From UMGS755 sp045597205 (GTDB lineage Bacteria > Bacillota > Clostridia > UBA1381 > UBA9506): DNA of 24,860 bases. The stretch covers positions 1 to 24,860 of the forward strand of contig JAZODT010000044.1 in the NCBI GenBank assembly GCA_045597205.1. The letters run 5' to 3'. The position numbers and the translations under genes were made by a program. How positions within the stretch are numbered: the stretch's first letter is position 1; every line of letters starts with the position of its first letter. Under the pieces are notes generated by a model that searched no databases, was not told where the DNA came from, and saw only the letters and a list, made by a program, of their open reading frames with translations. This document shows positions 6,727 through 15,520 of this stretch, piece after piece.

Positions 6727-8034
6727 TTAATTATCATAAAGATTGCGCTTATCAATAATGCGAACAGCTTTACCCTCGCTGCGAGCAATAGACTTAGGCT
6801 CCATCAGATGCACCTTTGCATAAATACCCAACATAGCTTTTAAGGCATTCACCAGTTCTTTTTCCTTCTTTTCAAGGTCACGAACCGTATCAGAGAACAT
6901 TTCGGGGGTTAATTCCACCTGCACCTCTAATTTATCACTGTTGTTTTCCCGGCTGACAATAATCTGATAGTTTGCCGCAAAGCCCTGGGCAAGCAAAACA
7001 GATTCAATTTGAGACGGGAATACATTAACACCTTTAACAATCAGCATATCATCACTTCTGCCCATCGGCTTAGACATTTTAATGTGTGTTCTGCCACAGG
7101 GGCATTTTTCTCTGGATAATACACAAATATCACGTGTTCTATAACGCATCATAGGGAAAGCTTCTTTGGTAATGGTAGTAAACACCAGTTCGCCTTTCTC
7201 GCCCTCAGGCAACACTTCACCGGTTATGGGGTCAATAATTTCTGCAATAAAATGGTCTTCATTAATGTGCATACCTGTTTGTGCGCTACACTCATAGGAA
7301 ACACCAGGGCCGCAAATTTCGGTTAAACCATAAATATCAAAGGCTTTAATGCCCAGTTTTTCCTGCACATCACGGCGCATGGCCTCACTCCAAGCTTCTG
7401 CCCCAAAAATACCGCTCTTTAATTGAATCTGGTCACGCAAGCCCCGTTCATGAACGCTTTCAGCAAGATAGGCAGCATAAGAGGGTGTGCAACACAAAAT
7501 CGTGGCACCCAAATCACACATAAACTGCAACTGTCTGTCCGTATTGCCGGAAGACATGGGGAGCGTTAAAGAGCCAACTTTATGAGAACCACCATTTAAA
7601 CCGGGGCCGCCGGTAAACAAACCATAACCATAGCAAACCTGCACTACATCTTCATTGGTGCCTCCGGCTGCCATAATGGCACGAGCACAACATTCTTCCC
7701 ACAAATCAATGTCGTGCTGGGTGTAAAAGGCAACCACACGCTTGCCGGTTGTACCGCTGGTGGACTGAATACGAACACAATCACCAAGTGGTTTTGCCAA
7801 CAAGCCATAAGGGTATGCTTCACGCAAATCATCTTTTGTTAAAAACGGTAATTTATGTAAGTCATCGACCGACTGTATATCTGTCGGTGTAACTCCTTTT
7901 TGTTCCATCAAGTTTCTGTAATAGGGAACATTTTTATAAACGTGTTCTACTGTTTTTACCAAGCGTTCACTTTGCCAGGCACGAATCTGCTCACGGGAGG
8001 CACATTCGATTTCTGGCTGATAGTATTTTTCCAT
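6727..8034 (-). CDS. Phenylacetate-CoA ligase family protein (PaaK-like)
   Basis: This is an adenylate-forming enzyme that activates an aryl acid as its CoA thioester using ATP. The 435-residue length and motifs match PaaK: the N-terminal VPYYRNLM segment, the phosphate loop STSGTTGK (91-98), the FGAEAWSE region, the adenylate motif YGLTEICGPG, then YRTRD and the C-terminal swivelling domain (MLIVKGVNVFPSQIE). In anaerobic Clostridia such ligases often act with indolepyruvate oxidoreductase on arylacetates from aromatic amino acids, but no such partner is in view. It is the last gene of the mnmG operon, 39 bases after pgsA. The ATG at 8034 follows AAAGGA. Substrate is inferred from family. 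Confidence 0.9.
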   Translation of the reverse strand: MEKYYQPEIECASREQIRAWQSERLVKTVEHVYKNVPYYRNLMEQKGVTPTDIQSVDDLHKLPFLTKDDLREAYPYGLLAKPLGDCVRIQSTSGTTGKRVVAFYTQHDIDLWEECCARAIMAAGGTNEDVVQVCYGYGLFTGGPGLNGGSHKVGSLTLPMSSGNTDRQLQFMCDLGATILCCTPSYAAYLAESVHERGLRDQIQLKSGIFGAEAWSEAMRRDVQEKLGIKAFDIYGLTEICGPGVSYECSAQTGMHINEDHFIAEIIDPITGEVLPEGEKGELVFTTITKEAFPMMRYRTRDICVLSREKCPCGRTHIKMSKPMGRSDDMLIVKGVNVFPSQIESVLLAQGFAANYQIIVSRENNSDKLEVQVELTPEMFSDTVRDLEKKEKELVNALKAMLGIYAKVHLMEPKSIARSEGKAVRIIDKRNLYDN

Positions 8035-8073
8035 TTATCATCATTCCTTTAAAAGTATAGAATTCCCTTTGGT

Positions 8074-8598
8074 TTATCGCAGGGATATATATTTTGCGTT
8101 TTTTGCCAAATAATCCACGCCGGATACAATAGTTAAAACTGCTGCCAGCCAAATGCAAATATCAATAAACAGATTACTACCCAATAAAAGGGCCAACGTT
8201 ATGGCGATAAACTGCCACATGGTTTTAGCCTTGCCCCACATACTGGCGGCAATCACATTGCCTTCTGATGCAGCAGAAATACGAATACCGGATACAATAA
8301 ATTCTCTTGATAAAATAATAACTGTTACCCAAGCAGAAACCACACCACTCACATTCAGACAAACCAGCGCTGCCGTAACCAGCATTTTATCCGCCAGAGG
8401 ATCCATTATTTTACCAAAATTTGTTACCTGATTGTTCTTACGGGCCAAATAGCCATCCAGCCAATCTGTAAAAAAAGCCAACACAAAAATTATAGCACTG
8501 ATAACCTGTGAATAAGGCACAAAATCATATAACATAAAAAACATAAATACCGGTACTAATAAAACACGCAAAATTGTTAACATATTGGGTGTGTTCAT
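8074..8598 (-). CDS. pgsA: CDP-diacylglycerol-glycerol-3-phosphate 3-phosphatidyltransferase
   Basis: PgsA makes phosphatidylglycerol phosphate, the committed step to phosphatidylglycerol, in the membrane. The 174-residue protein has the complete CDP-alcohol phosphotransferase motif: D45-x2-D48-G-x2-A52-R53-x8-G62-x3-D66-x3-D70. Four or more hydrophobic segments are apparent, at about residues 6-24, 30-45, 73-92 and 130-160. The start overlaps the rimO stop by four bases (ATGA), showing translational coupling. The rimO-pgsA order is common in Clostridia. Confidence 0.95.
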   Translation of the reverse strand: MNTPNMLTILRVLLVPVFMFFMLYDFVPYSQVISAIIFVLAFFTDWLDGYLARKNNQVTNFGKIMDPLADKMLVTAALVCLNVSGVVSAWVTVIILSREFIVSGIRISAASEGNVIAASMWGKAKTMWQFIAITLALLLGSNLFIDICIWLAAVLTIVSGVDYLAKNAKYISLR

Positions 8599-9929
8599 TG
8601 GTCTCCTCCTTCTAAAATAGCCCGTCCTACCAATTCATAAGCATCTGCATTCAATATTTCAACCGCCACAAAATCGCCGGCATAGAGTTCATCCTCTGCC
8701 GCAAAATAAATGGTGTTATCCACCTCCGGCGCATCCCCTGCTGTGCGGCCAAAATACATAAGACTTTCCTCATCATAGCCTTCCACAATACATTCCGCCA
8801 CCGAGCCAATTTTTGCTTTCTGCAGGGCTATAGAAATCTCTGCCTGCATCTCCAGAACTTTAGCCGCACGGTCTGCCTTAATGTTTTCGGCTAATTGCCC
8901 ATCAAGCTTTGCCGCTGGTGTCCCCTCCTCCTGCGAATAGGCAAAAGCACCTAAGCGGTCAAATTTTGTTTTTTGGACAAAGTGTAACAGCTCATTAAAC
9001 TGTTCCTCCGTTTCACCAGGGAAACCGGCTATGACGCTGGTACGCAGTACAATATCGGGAATATTTTTCCGCAGTTTTTCAATTAATGTTACAAGCTGTT
9101 CGTTTGTTAAATGTCGCCCCATTCGTTTTAGCACAGCACTGCTGGCATGCTGAATGGGAACATCCATATACTTCACTAGTTTTTTCTCTGATGCAAAGGT
9201 ATGAATCAATTCATCCGTAATCACTTCGGGATAAAGGTATAAAACCCGTACCCAATGTACCTGGGGGATAGCGCACAAAGCCTTTAACAGTTCCGGCAAA
9301 CGATACTCACCGTAAATATCTATACCATAACGAGAGGTGTCTTGTGCAATCACCACCAGTTCGCGTACACCGCCGGCCACCAAGGACGTGGCTTCGCGAA
9401 TAATTTCCTCTATGGCACGGCTTCTGTAGTGACCGCGCAATTTAGGAATAATGCAATAAGTACAGTTGTTATCGCAGCCATCTGCAATCTTTAAATAAGC
9501 CATATAACCCGGGGTAGAAAGCATTCTTTCCTCTTCTGGTAGCTCATCGTTCATATGACCATATAAAACCACTTTATCTCCGGCTTTAGCCTGCGCAATA
9601 ACCTGTGCAATTTTTGTATAGTCTCCGGTGCCAACAACGGCATCCACCTCCGGCAGTTCCTTTAAAATTTCATCATGATAACGTTCTGCCATACAACCGC
9701 AAACAATCAATAGCCGACAACGCTCTTTTTTATATTCTGCCATTTCCAAGATGGTCTGGATGGATTCCTCTTTCGCAGAATCTATAAAAGCGCAAGTGTT
9801 AACAATAATAACATCTGCTTCTTGGGGTTCTGCTACAATTCGATACCCTTCGTGCCCTAAGATGCCTAACATCACTTCTGTATCAACCAGGTTTTTAGCA
9901 CATCCCAAAGATACTATTCCAATATTCAA
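8595..9929 (-). CDS. rimO: Ribosomal protein S12 methylthiotransferase RimO
   Basis: RimO is a radical SAM enzyme that adds a methylthio group to a conserved aspartate of ribosomal protein S12. The N-terminal UPF0004 domain has cysteines C10, C46 and C79 (VSLGCAKN, VNTCAF, CGCMAER). The radical SAM cluster is C152-x3-C156-x2-C159, with the PKLRGHYRSR segment after it. A C-terminal TRAM-like domain ends the protein. I chose the TTG at 9929, which gives MNIGIVSLGCAKN and has AGGGTGG five bases upstream; the GTG at 9938 would have no room for a ribosome binding site. It lies 11 bases after rpoZ and overlaps pgsA. Confidence 0.95.
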   Translation of the reverse strand: MNIGIVSLGCAKNLVDTEVMLGILGHEGYRIVAEPQEADVIIVNTCAFIDSAKEESIQTILEMAEYKKERCRLLIVCGCMAERYHDEILKELPEVDAVVGTGDYTKIAQVIAQAKAGDKVVLYGHMNDELPEEERMLSTPGYMAYLKIADGCDNNCTYCIIPKLRGHYRSRAIEEIIREATSLVAGGVRELVVIAQDTSRYGIDIYGEYRLPELLKALCAIPQVHWVRVLYLYPEVITDELIHTFASEKKLVKYMDVPIQHASSAVLKRMGRHLTNEQLVTLIEKLRKNIPDIVLRTSVIAGFPGETEEQFNELLHFVQKTKFDRLGAFAYSQEEGTPAAKLDGQLAENIKADRAAKVLEMQAEISIALQKAKIGSVAECIVEGYDEESLMYFGRTAGDAPEVDNTIYFAAEDELYAGDFVAVEILNADAYELVGRAILEGGDQ

Positions 9930-9940
9930 AGAAACCACCC

Positions 9941-10261
9941 TTATTCAGCTTTCGGCTCTTCTAAAGCCGCTCCTGTCATTTCGTTTTCAAGCGCATGTTC
10001 AGCAGCCTCTAAAGCTTCTACCTTTGCCATATATTCTGCTTCCCGCTCCAGTTCCTGTTCGCGGGTTTCGTTTACAACTAAAATATCACCATTGGCAATT
10101 TCTTCTACGGCACGGGTAATGCTTCTTGCGCCATCAATACTCTCTTCTTCCTCCAGCGCATGATTCAAAATTTTACGTGCACGCTTAGAAGCGGCAATAA
10201 CCAGCGAATAACGATTTCCGGCCTTTTTCATCAAGTCCATAATAGAGGGATACAACATCAT
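9941..10261 (-). CDS. rpoZ: DNA-directed RNA polymerase omega subunit
   Basis: Omega helps assemble and stabilise RNA polymerase by clamping the beta-prime subunit. The 106-residue protein starts with MMLYPSIMDLM and has the hallmark NRYSLVIAASKRAR followed by SITRAVEEIANG. A long glutamate- and alanine-rich tail completes it, longer than in many homologues. The ATG overlaps the gmk stop codon (ATGA), and gmk-rpoZ adjacency is widely conserved. Confidence 0.95.
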   Translation of the reverse strand: MMLYPSIMDLMKKAGNRYSLVIAASKRARKILNHALEEEESIDGARSITRAVEEIANGDILVVNETREQELEREAEYMAKVEALEAAEHALENEMTGAALEEPKAE

Positions 10262-10884
10262 AATAAATCAATCCTTTCTTTTGCTTGCATTACTTCTTCA
10301 ATGACATGGGCATTGCGCTCCGTCCGTTGTTTTTCAGCATCAATAATGCTGATTAAGCGGTCTGTAGCGCTGTCCACATCATCATTTAATAATATGTAAT
10401 TATATTTTTCCATATTCGTATATTCCCAAAGGGCTGTTTTCAGCCGCTCGCGAATCACCTCAGGGGCTTCTGTACCTCTACCGGATAACCGACGTTCCAA
10501 CTCCTCTACAGAGGGAGCCATTACAAAAATAAACACCGCCTCAGGAAATTTGCTTTTGACCTGCATAGCACCCTGCACTTCAATCTCCAAAATCACATCA
10601 TGACCAGCCGCCAACTGTTCTTCCACTTTTTCTCTGGGGGTACCGTAATAGTTTTGACAAAAGCAAGCCCACTCAATAAAGCCTTTATTATCAATCATCG
10701 AACGAAACTTTTCTTCAGAAAGAAAATAATAACTTTCACCATCCACTTCACCGGGTCGGGGTTTTCTTGTGGTGGCAGAAACAGAAAGATGAATATCGGG
10801 GCGTTTTTCCATCAAGGCCTTGCAAACTGTACCCTTACCGGTGCCGGAAGGGCCGGATATTACTAATAACAGACCTCTATTCAT
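10258..10884 (-). CDS. gmk: Guanylate kinase
   Basis: Gmk phosphorylates GMP to GDP with ATP. The 208-residue protein has the P-loop GPSGTGKGT (11-19), the GMP-binding VSATTRKPRPGE segment and YYFLSEEKF, and the lid region with the RLSGRGTE stretch, all typical. The ATG at 10884 was chosen since it gives MNRGLLLVISGPSG; it overlaps the remA stop by eight bases. Its ribosome binding site is the GAGGAGG run that also codes the poly-glutamate tail of RemA. A longer frame to 10908 is not needed. Confidence 0.97.
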   Translation of the reverse strand: MNRGLLLVISGPSGTGKGTVCKALMEKRPDIHLSVSATTRKPRPGEVDGESYYFLSEEKFRSMIDNKGFIEWACFCQNYYGTPREKVEEQLAAGHDVILEIEVQGAMQVKSKFPEAVFIFVMAPSVEELERRLSGRGTEAPEVIRERLKTALWEYTNMEKYNYILLNDDVDSATDRLISIIDAEKQRTERNAHVIEEVMQAKERIDLL

Positions 10885-11158
10885 CCTCTTCCTCCTCTTC
10901 TTCCTCATAAATGGTTACATCACCATTTTCATTCAGTCGGTTTGCTACCGTTGTGGGTTGCACGGCAGACAAAACAATATGGTCGCTATCCATAATAATC
11001 ACCGCACGGGTACGACGACCATATGTTGCATCAATCAGCATGCTTCTGTCCCGGGCTTCCTGAATCATACGTTTAATCGGTGCCGATTCGGGAGAAACAA
11101 CTGCCACCAAACGGTTAGAAGAAACAATATTACCAAAACCAATATTAATTAATTTCAT
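10877..11158 (-). CDS. remA: RemA-like DNA-binding regulator (DUF370)
   Basis: RemA in Bacillus subtilis forms octameric rings that bind DNA and activates matrix and osmoprotection operons. This 93-residue protein has the whole conserved core: MKLINIGFGNIV, VSPESAPIKRMI, IDATYGRRTRAVIIMDSDHI and LSAVQP. The C-terminus ends in an unusual run of seven glutamates followed by Asp-Glu. The ATG at 11158 follows AAGGAA by six bases; the longer frame to 11182 overlaps yicC and lacks homology. It sits between yicC and gmk, its standard Firmicutes location. In Clostridia its targets are unknown. Confidence 0.92.
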   Translation of the reverse strand: MKLINIGFGNIVSSNRLVAVVSPESAPIKRMIQEARDRSMLIDATYGRRTRAVIIMDSDHIVLSAVQPTTVANRLNENGDVTIYEEEEEEEDE

Positions 11159-11174
11159 GGTTATTTCCTTTCTG

Positions 11175-12059
11175 TTATTCAATATTTTGAATCTGTTCTC
11201 TCAGCTTTTCAATTTCTGCTTTCATATTCACAACACATTTGGCAATTTCTAAATCATTCGCCTTAGAACCAATGGTGTTGACCTCACGGTTCATTTCCTG
11301 CACTAAAAAGTCCAGTTTGCGGCCAATCCCTGCCGCCTCACCTAAAATATTTTCCATTTCTTCAAAATGGCTTTTTAAACGAACAATTTCTTCACTCACA
11401 CAAAGCTTATCTGCCATGAGTGCCACTTCAGTCATAAACCGGGATTCATCCACCGGCGTATCCTCTAACAATTCCCGCATCCGGTCACGCAGGCGTTGTG
11501 CATATTCATTAGCCAATTTTGGTGCTTTTGCTTCCACTTTAGCCAATTCTTTCAACACATTTTCTGCACGCAGGCGAAGGTCTTTAGCCATTCGTTCTCC
11601 TTCACGCTCCCGCATAGCTTCAAAATCATCCACCGCTTTTTCCAAGGCTTCTTGAATCACTGCCCAAATGACTTCCTGGTCCTGCTCTTGTTGACGGGTC
11701 ACAAAAATATCACCAAACCGTGTCAGGTCAGAGAGTTGAATTTTGCCTTTAAGATTACAGGTTGACTGCACCTCTTGCAGCACCTCATAGTAATTCTTTA
11801 AAAGGTCGGTGTCCAAAGAAACTGCTTTGTTTTGATTTTTGTAACTTTCAAAATAAACAGAAACATCAATTTTTCCACGGTGAACCCGTTTGCCCACATA
11901 GTCTTTGATTTTATCCTCTAAATAACCATACATTCTGGAAATTTTCACATTGATGTCACAATATCGATGGTTAACACTTTTAAGGTCAACCACAACTTTT
12001 TTTTCAGAATCCACACTTTCATAGCGACCGTAACCGGTCATACTTTTAATTGTACTCAT
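11175..12059 (-). CDS. YicC/YloC family endoribonuclease
   Basis: YicC-type proteins are stress-related endoribonucleases; the Escherichia coli member cleaves RNA. The protein of about 294 residues has the family N-terminus IKSMTGYGR, the VDLKSVNHRYCD segment, and the C-terminal GRKLDFLVQEMNREVNTIGSKA with IEKLREQIQNIE at the end. The ATG at 12059 is preferred because GAGGG lies six bases upstream; the ATG at 12065 overlaps the mnmG stop but has no spacing for a ribosome binding site. It is 16 bases from remA. Confidence 0.93.
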   Translation of the reverse strand: MSTIKSMTGYGRYESVDSEKKVVVDLKSVNHRYCDINVKISRMYGYLEDKIKDYVGKRVHRGKIDVSVYFESYKNQNKAVSLDTDLLKNYYEVLQEVQSTCNLKGKIQLSDLTRFGDIFVTRQQEQDQEVIWAVIQEALEKAVDDFEAMREREGERMAKDLRLRAENVLKELAKVEAKAPKLANEYAQRLRDRMRELLEDTPVDESRFMTEVALMADKLCVSEEIVRLKSHFEEMENILGEAAGIGRKLDFLVQEMNREVNTIGSKANDLEIAKCVVNMKAEIEKLREQIQNIE

Positions 12060-12061
12060 AT

Positions 12062-13990
12062 TCATCCCTCTTCATTCAGCATTGGCTCTTTTGTCTTTTG
12101 TTGTTCTAAATAAATCATTAAAACCGATACGTCTGCCGGACTCACGCCGGAAATCCGGCTGGCCTGTCCCAGTGAGTGGGGACGGATTTTATCCAGCTTT
12201 TGTCTTGCTTCAAGGCGCAAACCGTCAATGGCTAAATAGTCAATCTCCTCTGATAAAAGCTTGTCCTCCATTTTACGAAAAGCCAAAACCTGTCGCAATT
12301 GCCTGTTAATATAGCCCTCATATTTAATTTGAATCTCTACCTGTTCGGCTTCTGCCTGTGTCAGCTCCGGTCTATTGGGGTCAAGTTCTGCTAAAGTTTC
12401 ATATGTAAATTCCGGTCGGCGCAACAACTCACTTAAACGGATGCCGGTAGAAATATCAGCCGAGTTGTGCGCCTGCAAAAAGGCGTGTACCTTATCGGAT
12501 GGAGGAACAACAACCGTTCCCAAACGCTCAATTTCTTTTTCTATATTTTCTTTTTTCTCTAAAAACCGTTCATAACGCTTTTGGCTAATTAAACCAATTT
12601 TATATCCAATGGGTGTCAAACGCAAATCTGCATTGTCCTGCCGCAACAAAAGTCTGTATTCTGAACGGGAGGTCATCATGCGGTAAGGTTCCGGTGTTCC
12701 CTTGGTCACCAAATCATCAATTAGGGTGCCGATGTAACTTTCTGAACGGTCAAGCACCAGCGGTTCTCTTCCCAATTGAGAAAGAGACGCATTAATGCCG
12801 GCAATAAGGCCTTGCGCCGCCGCTTCTTCATACCCTGAACTGCCGTTAAACTGACCAGCACCATATAACCCTTTAATTTTTTTAAATTCTAGCGTAGGCA
12901 ATAGTTCTGTCGGGTCCACACAATCATATTCAATGGCATAAGCAGTGCGCATCATTTTCACATTTTCAAGCCCGCTAATGGTACGCATCATGGCAATTTG
13001 CACATCCTCCGGCAAGCTGCTGGAAAGACCCTGCACATACATTTCTTCCGTATTCGCGCCCATAGGCTCAATAAAAATCTGATGCCGGTTTTTGTCCGCA
13101 AAACGAACCACCTTATCCTCTATAGATGGGCAATACCGCGGGCCAACGCCCTCAATTTTCCCACCAAATAAAGGAGAACGGTGCAAATTATCACGAATGA
13201 CCTGATGGGTATTTTCATTTGTATAAGTTAAATAACAACTAACCGTGTTTTCACCAGGCATTTCTGTTTCAAAGGAAAAAGGTGTGATAACGTCATCGCC
13301 TTTTTGTTCTTCCATTTTAGAAAAATCCACACTACTACGGCTGACACGGGCCGGCGTTCCTGTTTTAAAACGCCTTAGTTCAACCCCTTGTGCCTGCAAA
13401 CTGTCTGACAGGCGGTTGGCAGGGAATAACCCATCCGGACCACCGCTATAGGATACATCACCAATAATAATTTTTCCCTTTAAAAAGGTGCCGGTTGCCA
13501 GAATGACTTTTTCTGCTTCAAAATAGGCTCCTGTGTGGGTAACCACACCGCACACACTGCCCTCTTTGCAATAAAGCGCTACGATTTCTGCCTGCCGTAC
13601 ATCTAAATTTTCCGTTTGCTCAAGCCTATGCTTCATTTCTGCCTGATAGGCACGACGGTCTGACTGCACACGCAAAGAATAAACGGCAGGTCCTTTACCT
13701 CGATTTAAAATGCGGGATTGCAAAAAGGTTTTATCAGCAACCTTGCCCATTTCGCCACCCAACGCATCAATCTCCCGAACTAAATGCCCTTTAGCTGTGC
13801 CACCAATAGAAGGGTTGCAAGGCATGTTGGCAACTGTATCTAAATTAATCGCAAAAATAACCGTTGAAATCCCTAATCGTGCACTGGCAAGAGCTGCTTC
13901 ACAGCCGGCATGACCACCACCGATGACGACAGTGCCATAGCGACCGGCATAATAGGATGCTTCCTCCGGTAAATATTTTTCTTCTATCAT
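12062..13990 (-). CDS. mnmG: tRNA uridine-5-carboxymethylaminomethyl modification enzyme MnmG (GidA)
   Basis: MnmG, with MnmE, installs the carboxymethylaminomethyl group at wobble uridine 34 of certain tRNAs using FAD and a folate donor. The protein of about 642 residues has the FAD-binding motif VVIGGGHAGCEAALASARLG near the N-terminus, NPSIGGTAKGH, the two family signatures (GGPDGLFPANRLSDS region and GAGQFNGSSGYEEAAAQG), and the C-terminal MnmE-interaction region. The start is uncertain: ATG at 13990 gives MIEEKY, while GTG at 14002 has GGAG only two bases upstream. It is first in an eight-gene operon; mnmE is not adjacent here. Confidence 0.96.
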   Translation of the reverse strand: MIEEKYLPEEASYYAGRYGTVVIGGGHAGCEAALASARLGISTVIFAINLDTVANMPCNPSIGGTAKGHLVREIDALGGEMGKVADKTFLQSRILNRGKGPAVYSLRVQSDRRAYQAEMKHRLEQTENLDVRQAEIVALYCKEGSVCGVVTHTGAYFEAEKVILATGTFLKGKIIIGDVSYSGGPDGLFPANRLSDSLQAQGVELRRFKTGTPARVSRSSVDFSKMEEQKGDDVITPFSFETEMPGENTVSCYLTYTNENTHQVIRDNLHRSPLFGGKIEGVGPRYCPSIEDKVVRFADKNRHQIFIEPMGANTEEMYVQGLSSSLPEDVQIAMMRTISGLENVKMMRTAYAIEYDCVDPTELLPTLEFKKIKGLYGAGQFNGSSGYEEAAAQGLIAGINASLSQLGREPLVLDRSESYIGTLIDDLVTKGTPEPYRMMTSRSEYRLLLRQDNADLRLTPIGYKIGLISQKRYERFLEKKENIEKEIERLGTVVVPPSDKVHAFLQAHNSADISTGIRLSELLRRPEFTYETLAELDPNRPELTQAEAEQVEIQIKYEGYINRQLRQVLAFRKMEDKLLSEEIDYLAIDGLRLEARQKLDKIRPHSLGQASRISGVSPADVSVLMIYLEQQKTKEPMLNEEG

Positions 13991-14037
13991 AATTCGTAAC
14001 ACTTCTCCAATTCATAAGAACATAAACATACTATTAT

Positions 14038-14066
14038 ATTATATCATTATTTCATGGCTTGTGCAA
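14038..14066 (-). promoter_or_regulatory. Sigma-A promoter of the mnmG operon
   Basis: On the minus strand TTGCAC (14066-14061), a 17-base spacer and a perfect TATAAT (14043-14038). It is the only good promoter seen for the eight genes from mnmG to the PaaK-like ligase, which overlap or are 39 bases apart at most. It is divergent from the secD promoter. Confidence 0.8.
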
Positions 14067-14155
14067 TATAATATTCTCAATTTTTTCTTCTTTTTTTATT
14101 AAATTCTAAAAAATAAAAAAATAAATTACAATTTAATTAAATTTTAAGATTTTAG

Positions 14156-14184
14156 TTGACTTAACACAAAATAATATATATAAT
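14156..14184 (+). promoter_or_regulatory. Sigma-A promoter of secD-secF
   Basis: TTGACT (14156-14161), a 17-base AT-rich spacer and a perfect TATAAT (14179-14184). Transcription would start near 14191, giving a leader of about 28 bases before the secD start. Confidence 0.88.
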
Positions 14185-14218
14185 AAGCTTATGTGACTTT
14201 ATGAAGGAGGAAATTAAA

Positions 14219-15520
14219 ATGGGCAAAAGCATCACAAAGCTTGTGGTTGCAGTTGTTATCATCGCCTTGGGCGCTTATATCGCTCTGTTTGGCTTTAACA
14301 TTCAATTGTCAAGCTGGCATATCAGTTACCCCTCTGCTTTAGATGAGGATAACGGTATCAGACAAGGCCTTGACCTGGTAGGTGGTTCTGTTATTACCTA
14401 TGAGGCACAGACTGAAGAAGCAACCGATTCTGAAATGGAATCTGTTGAAAATGTATTAAGAAAACGTCTCGACGCACTGGGCTATAGCGAAGCTACTGTT
14501 TCTCGTCAGGGTGACAAAAAGGTGCGTGTTGAAATTCCCGCTATTCAAGATCCAGAAGAAGCAGTACAGACTTTAGGTCAAACCGCAAAACTGACTTTCC
14601 GTGATTCAACTGGTGAAACCGTTTTAGAAGGAACGGATGTTGCAAGTGCAACAGCACGGTTTGGGCAAATTAACGAAACAAGCGGTAACGTACATTATGT
14701 TGAACTAAGGCTCAACAATAGCGGTATTGATAAGTTTGCAGCAGCAACATCAGCTGCAGCAGGAAAAGCAGAAGGCGAAAATTATATTGCTATTATGTTA
14801 GATGAAGAAGTTATCAGCCAACCTAGGGTTAACGAAACAATCAATTCTGCTACCTGTGTTATCTCCGGTGGATTTGCTGATTCTTCCGAAACCAGCGAAC
14901 TGGCTACTTTAATCAATTCCGGTAACCTGCCCTTCTCAATTACTGATGTGGAATTAAGAAGTGTGGGTCCAACATTGGGTGAAAGAGCGTTAGAAACCAG
15001 CTTGTTTGCTGCCGGCATTGGTATTTTACTGATTATGCTGTTCATGTTGCTTTTCTACCGTTTACCCGGTTTAATAGCTGATATTTCCCTCTCGGCTTAT
15101 ATTGCTATTATCACCTTTATTATGAGCTGGTTTAGAATTAACCTGAGTCTGCCCGGTATTGCCGGTATTATCTTATCAGTAGGTATGGCAGTTGACGCAA
15201 ACGTTGTTATTTTTGCCAGAATGCAAGAAGAACTTTCTGTTGGTAAATCTGTTCGTGCCTCTGTTGATGCCGGTTTCAACCGTGCATTCATTGCCATTTT
15301 AGATGCTAACATCACCACCTTGATTGCAGCCGTTGTGCTCTATTCTTTCGGCACCGGTCCAATTCAGGGCTTTGCCATCACACTGGGTATTGGTACTGTG
15401 GTCAGCATGTTTACTGCCATCGTTATTACGAAGTTCTTACTTCGCCAGATAGTTAATTTTAAAGTTAAGAATATTGCTTTGTTGGGCGCAAACTTAAAAA
15501 GGAGGGATGACCGTGCTTAA
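14219..15520 (+). CDS. secD: Protein translocase subunit SecD
   Basis: SecD is an RND-type membrane protein that, with SecF, uses the proton gradient to pull exported proteins through SecYEG. The 433-residue protein has an N-terminal membrane segment (about residues 7-24), the DLVGGSVI region, a periplasmic-type P1 domain, and five more membrane segments at the C-terminus with the RND signature including SVGMAVDANVVIFARMQEE. It is the short separate form seen in Clostridia, not the fused SecDF of Bacillus. The ATG at 14219 has AAGGAGG at 14204-14210, eight bases away; the ATG at 14201 would begin inside the ribosome binding site. Confidence 0.97.
   Translation: MGKSITKLVVAVVIIALGAYIALFGFNIQLSSWHISYPSALDEDNGIRQGLDLVGGSVITYEAQTEEATDSEMESVENVLRKRLDALGYSEATVSRQGDKKVRVEIPAIQDPEEAVQTLGQTAKLTFRDSTGETVLEGTDVASATARFGQINETSGNVHYVELRLNNSGIDKFAAATSAAAGKAEGENYIAIMLDEEVISQPRVNETINSATCVISGGFADSSETSELATLINSGNLPFSITDVELRSVGPTLGERALETSLFAAGIGILLIMLFMLLFYRLPGLIADISLSAYIAIITFIMSWFRINLSLPGIAGIILSVGMAVDANVVIFARMQEELSVGKSVRASVDAGFNRAFIAILDANITTLIAAVVLYSFGTGPIQGFAITLGIGTVVSMFTAIVITKFLLRQIVNFKVKNIALLGANLKRRDDRA

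Noticed and set aside
11239..11655. Open plus-strand frame rich in Ser and Arg inside yicC
   Set aside because: Composition is that of an antisense shadow of a helical charged protein; the minus-strand gene is clearly real.
14067..14155. Very AT-rich stretch between divergent promoters
   Set aside because: Best explained as upstream promoter DNA for mnmG and secD; no repeat units, origin motifs or RNA structure seen.
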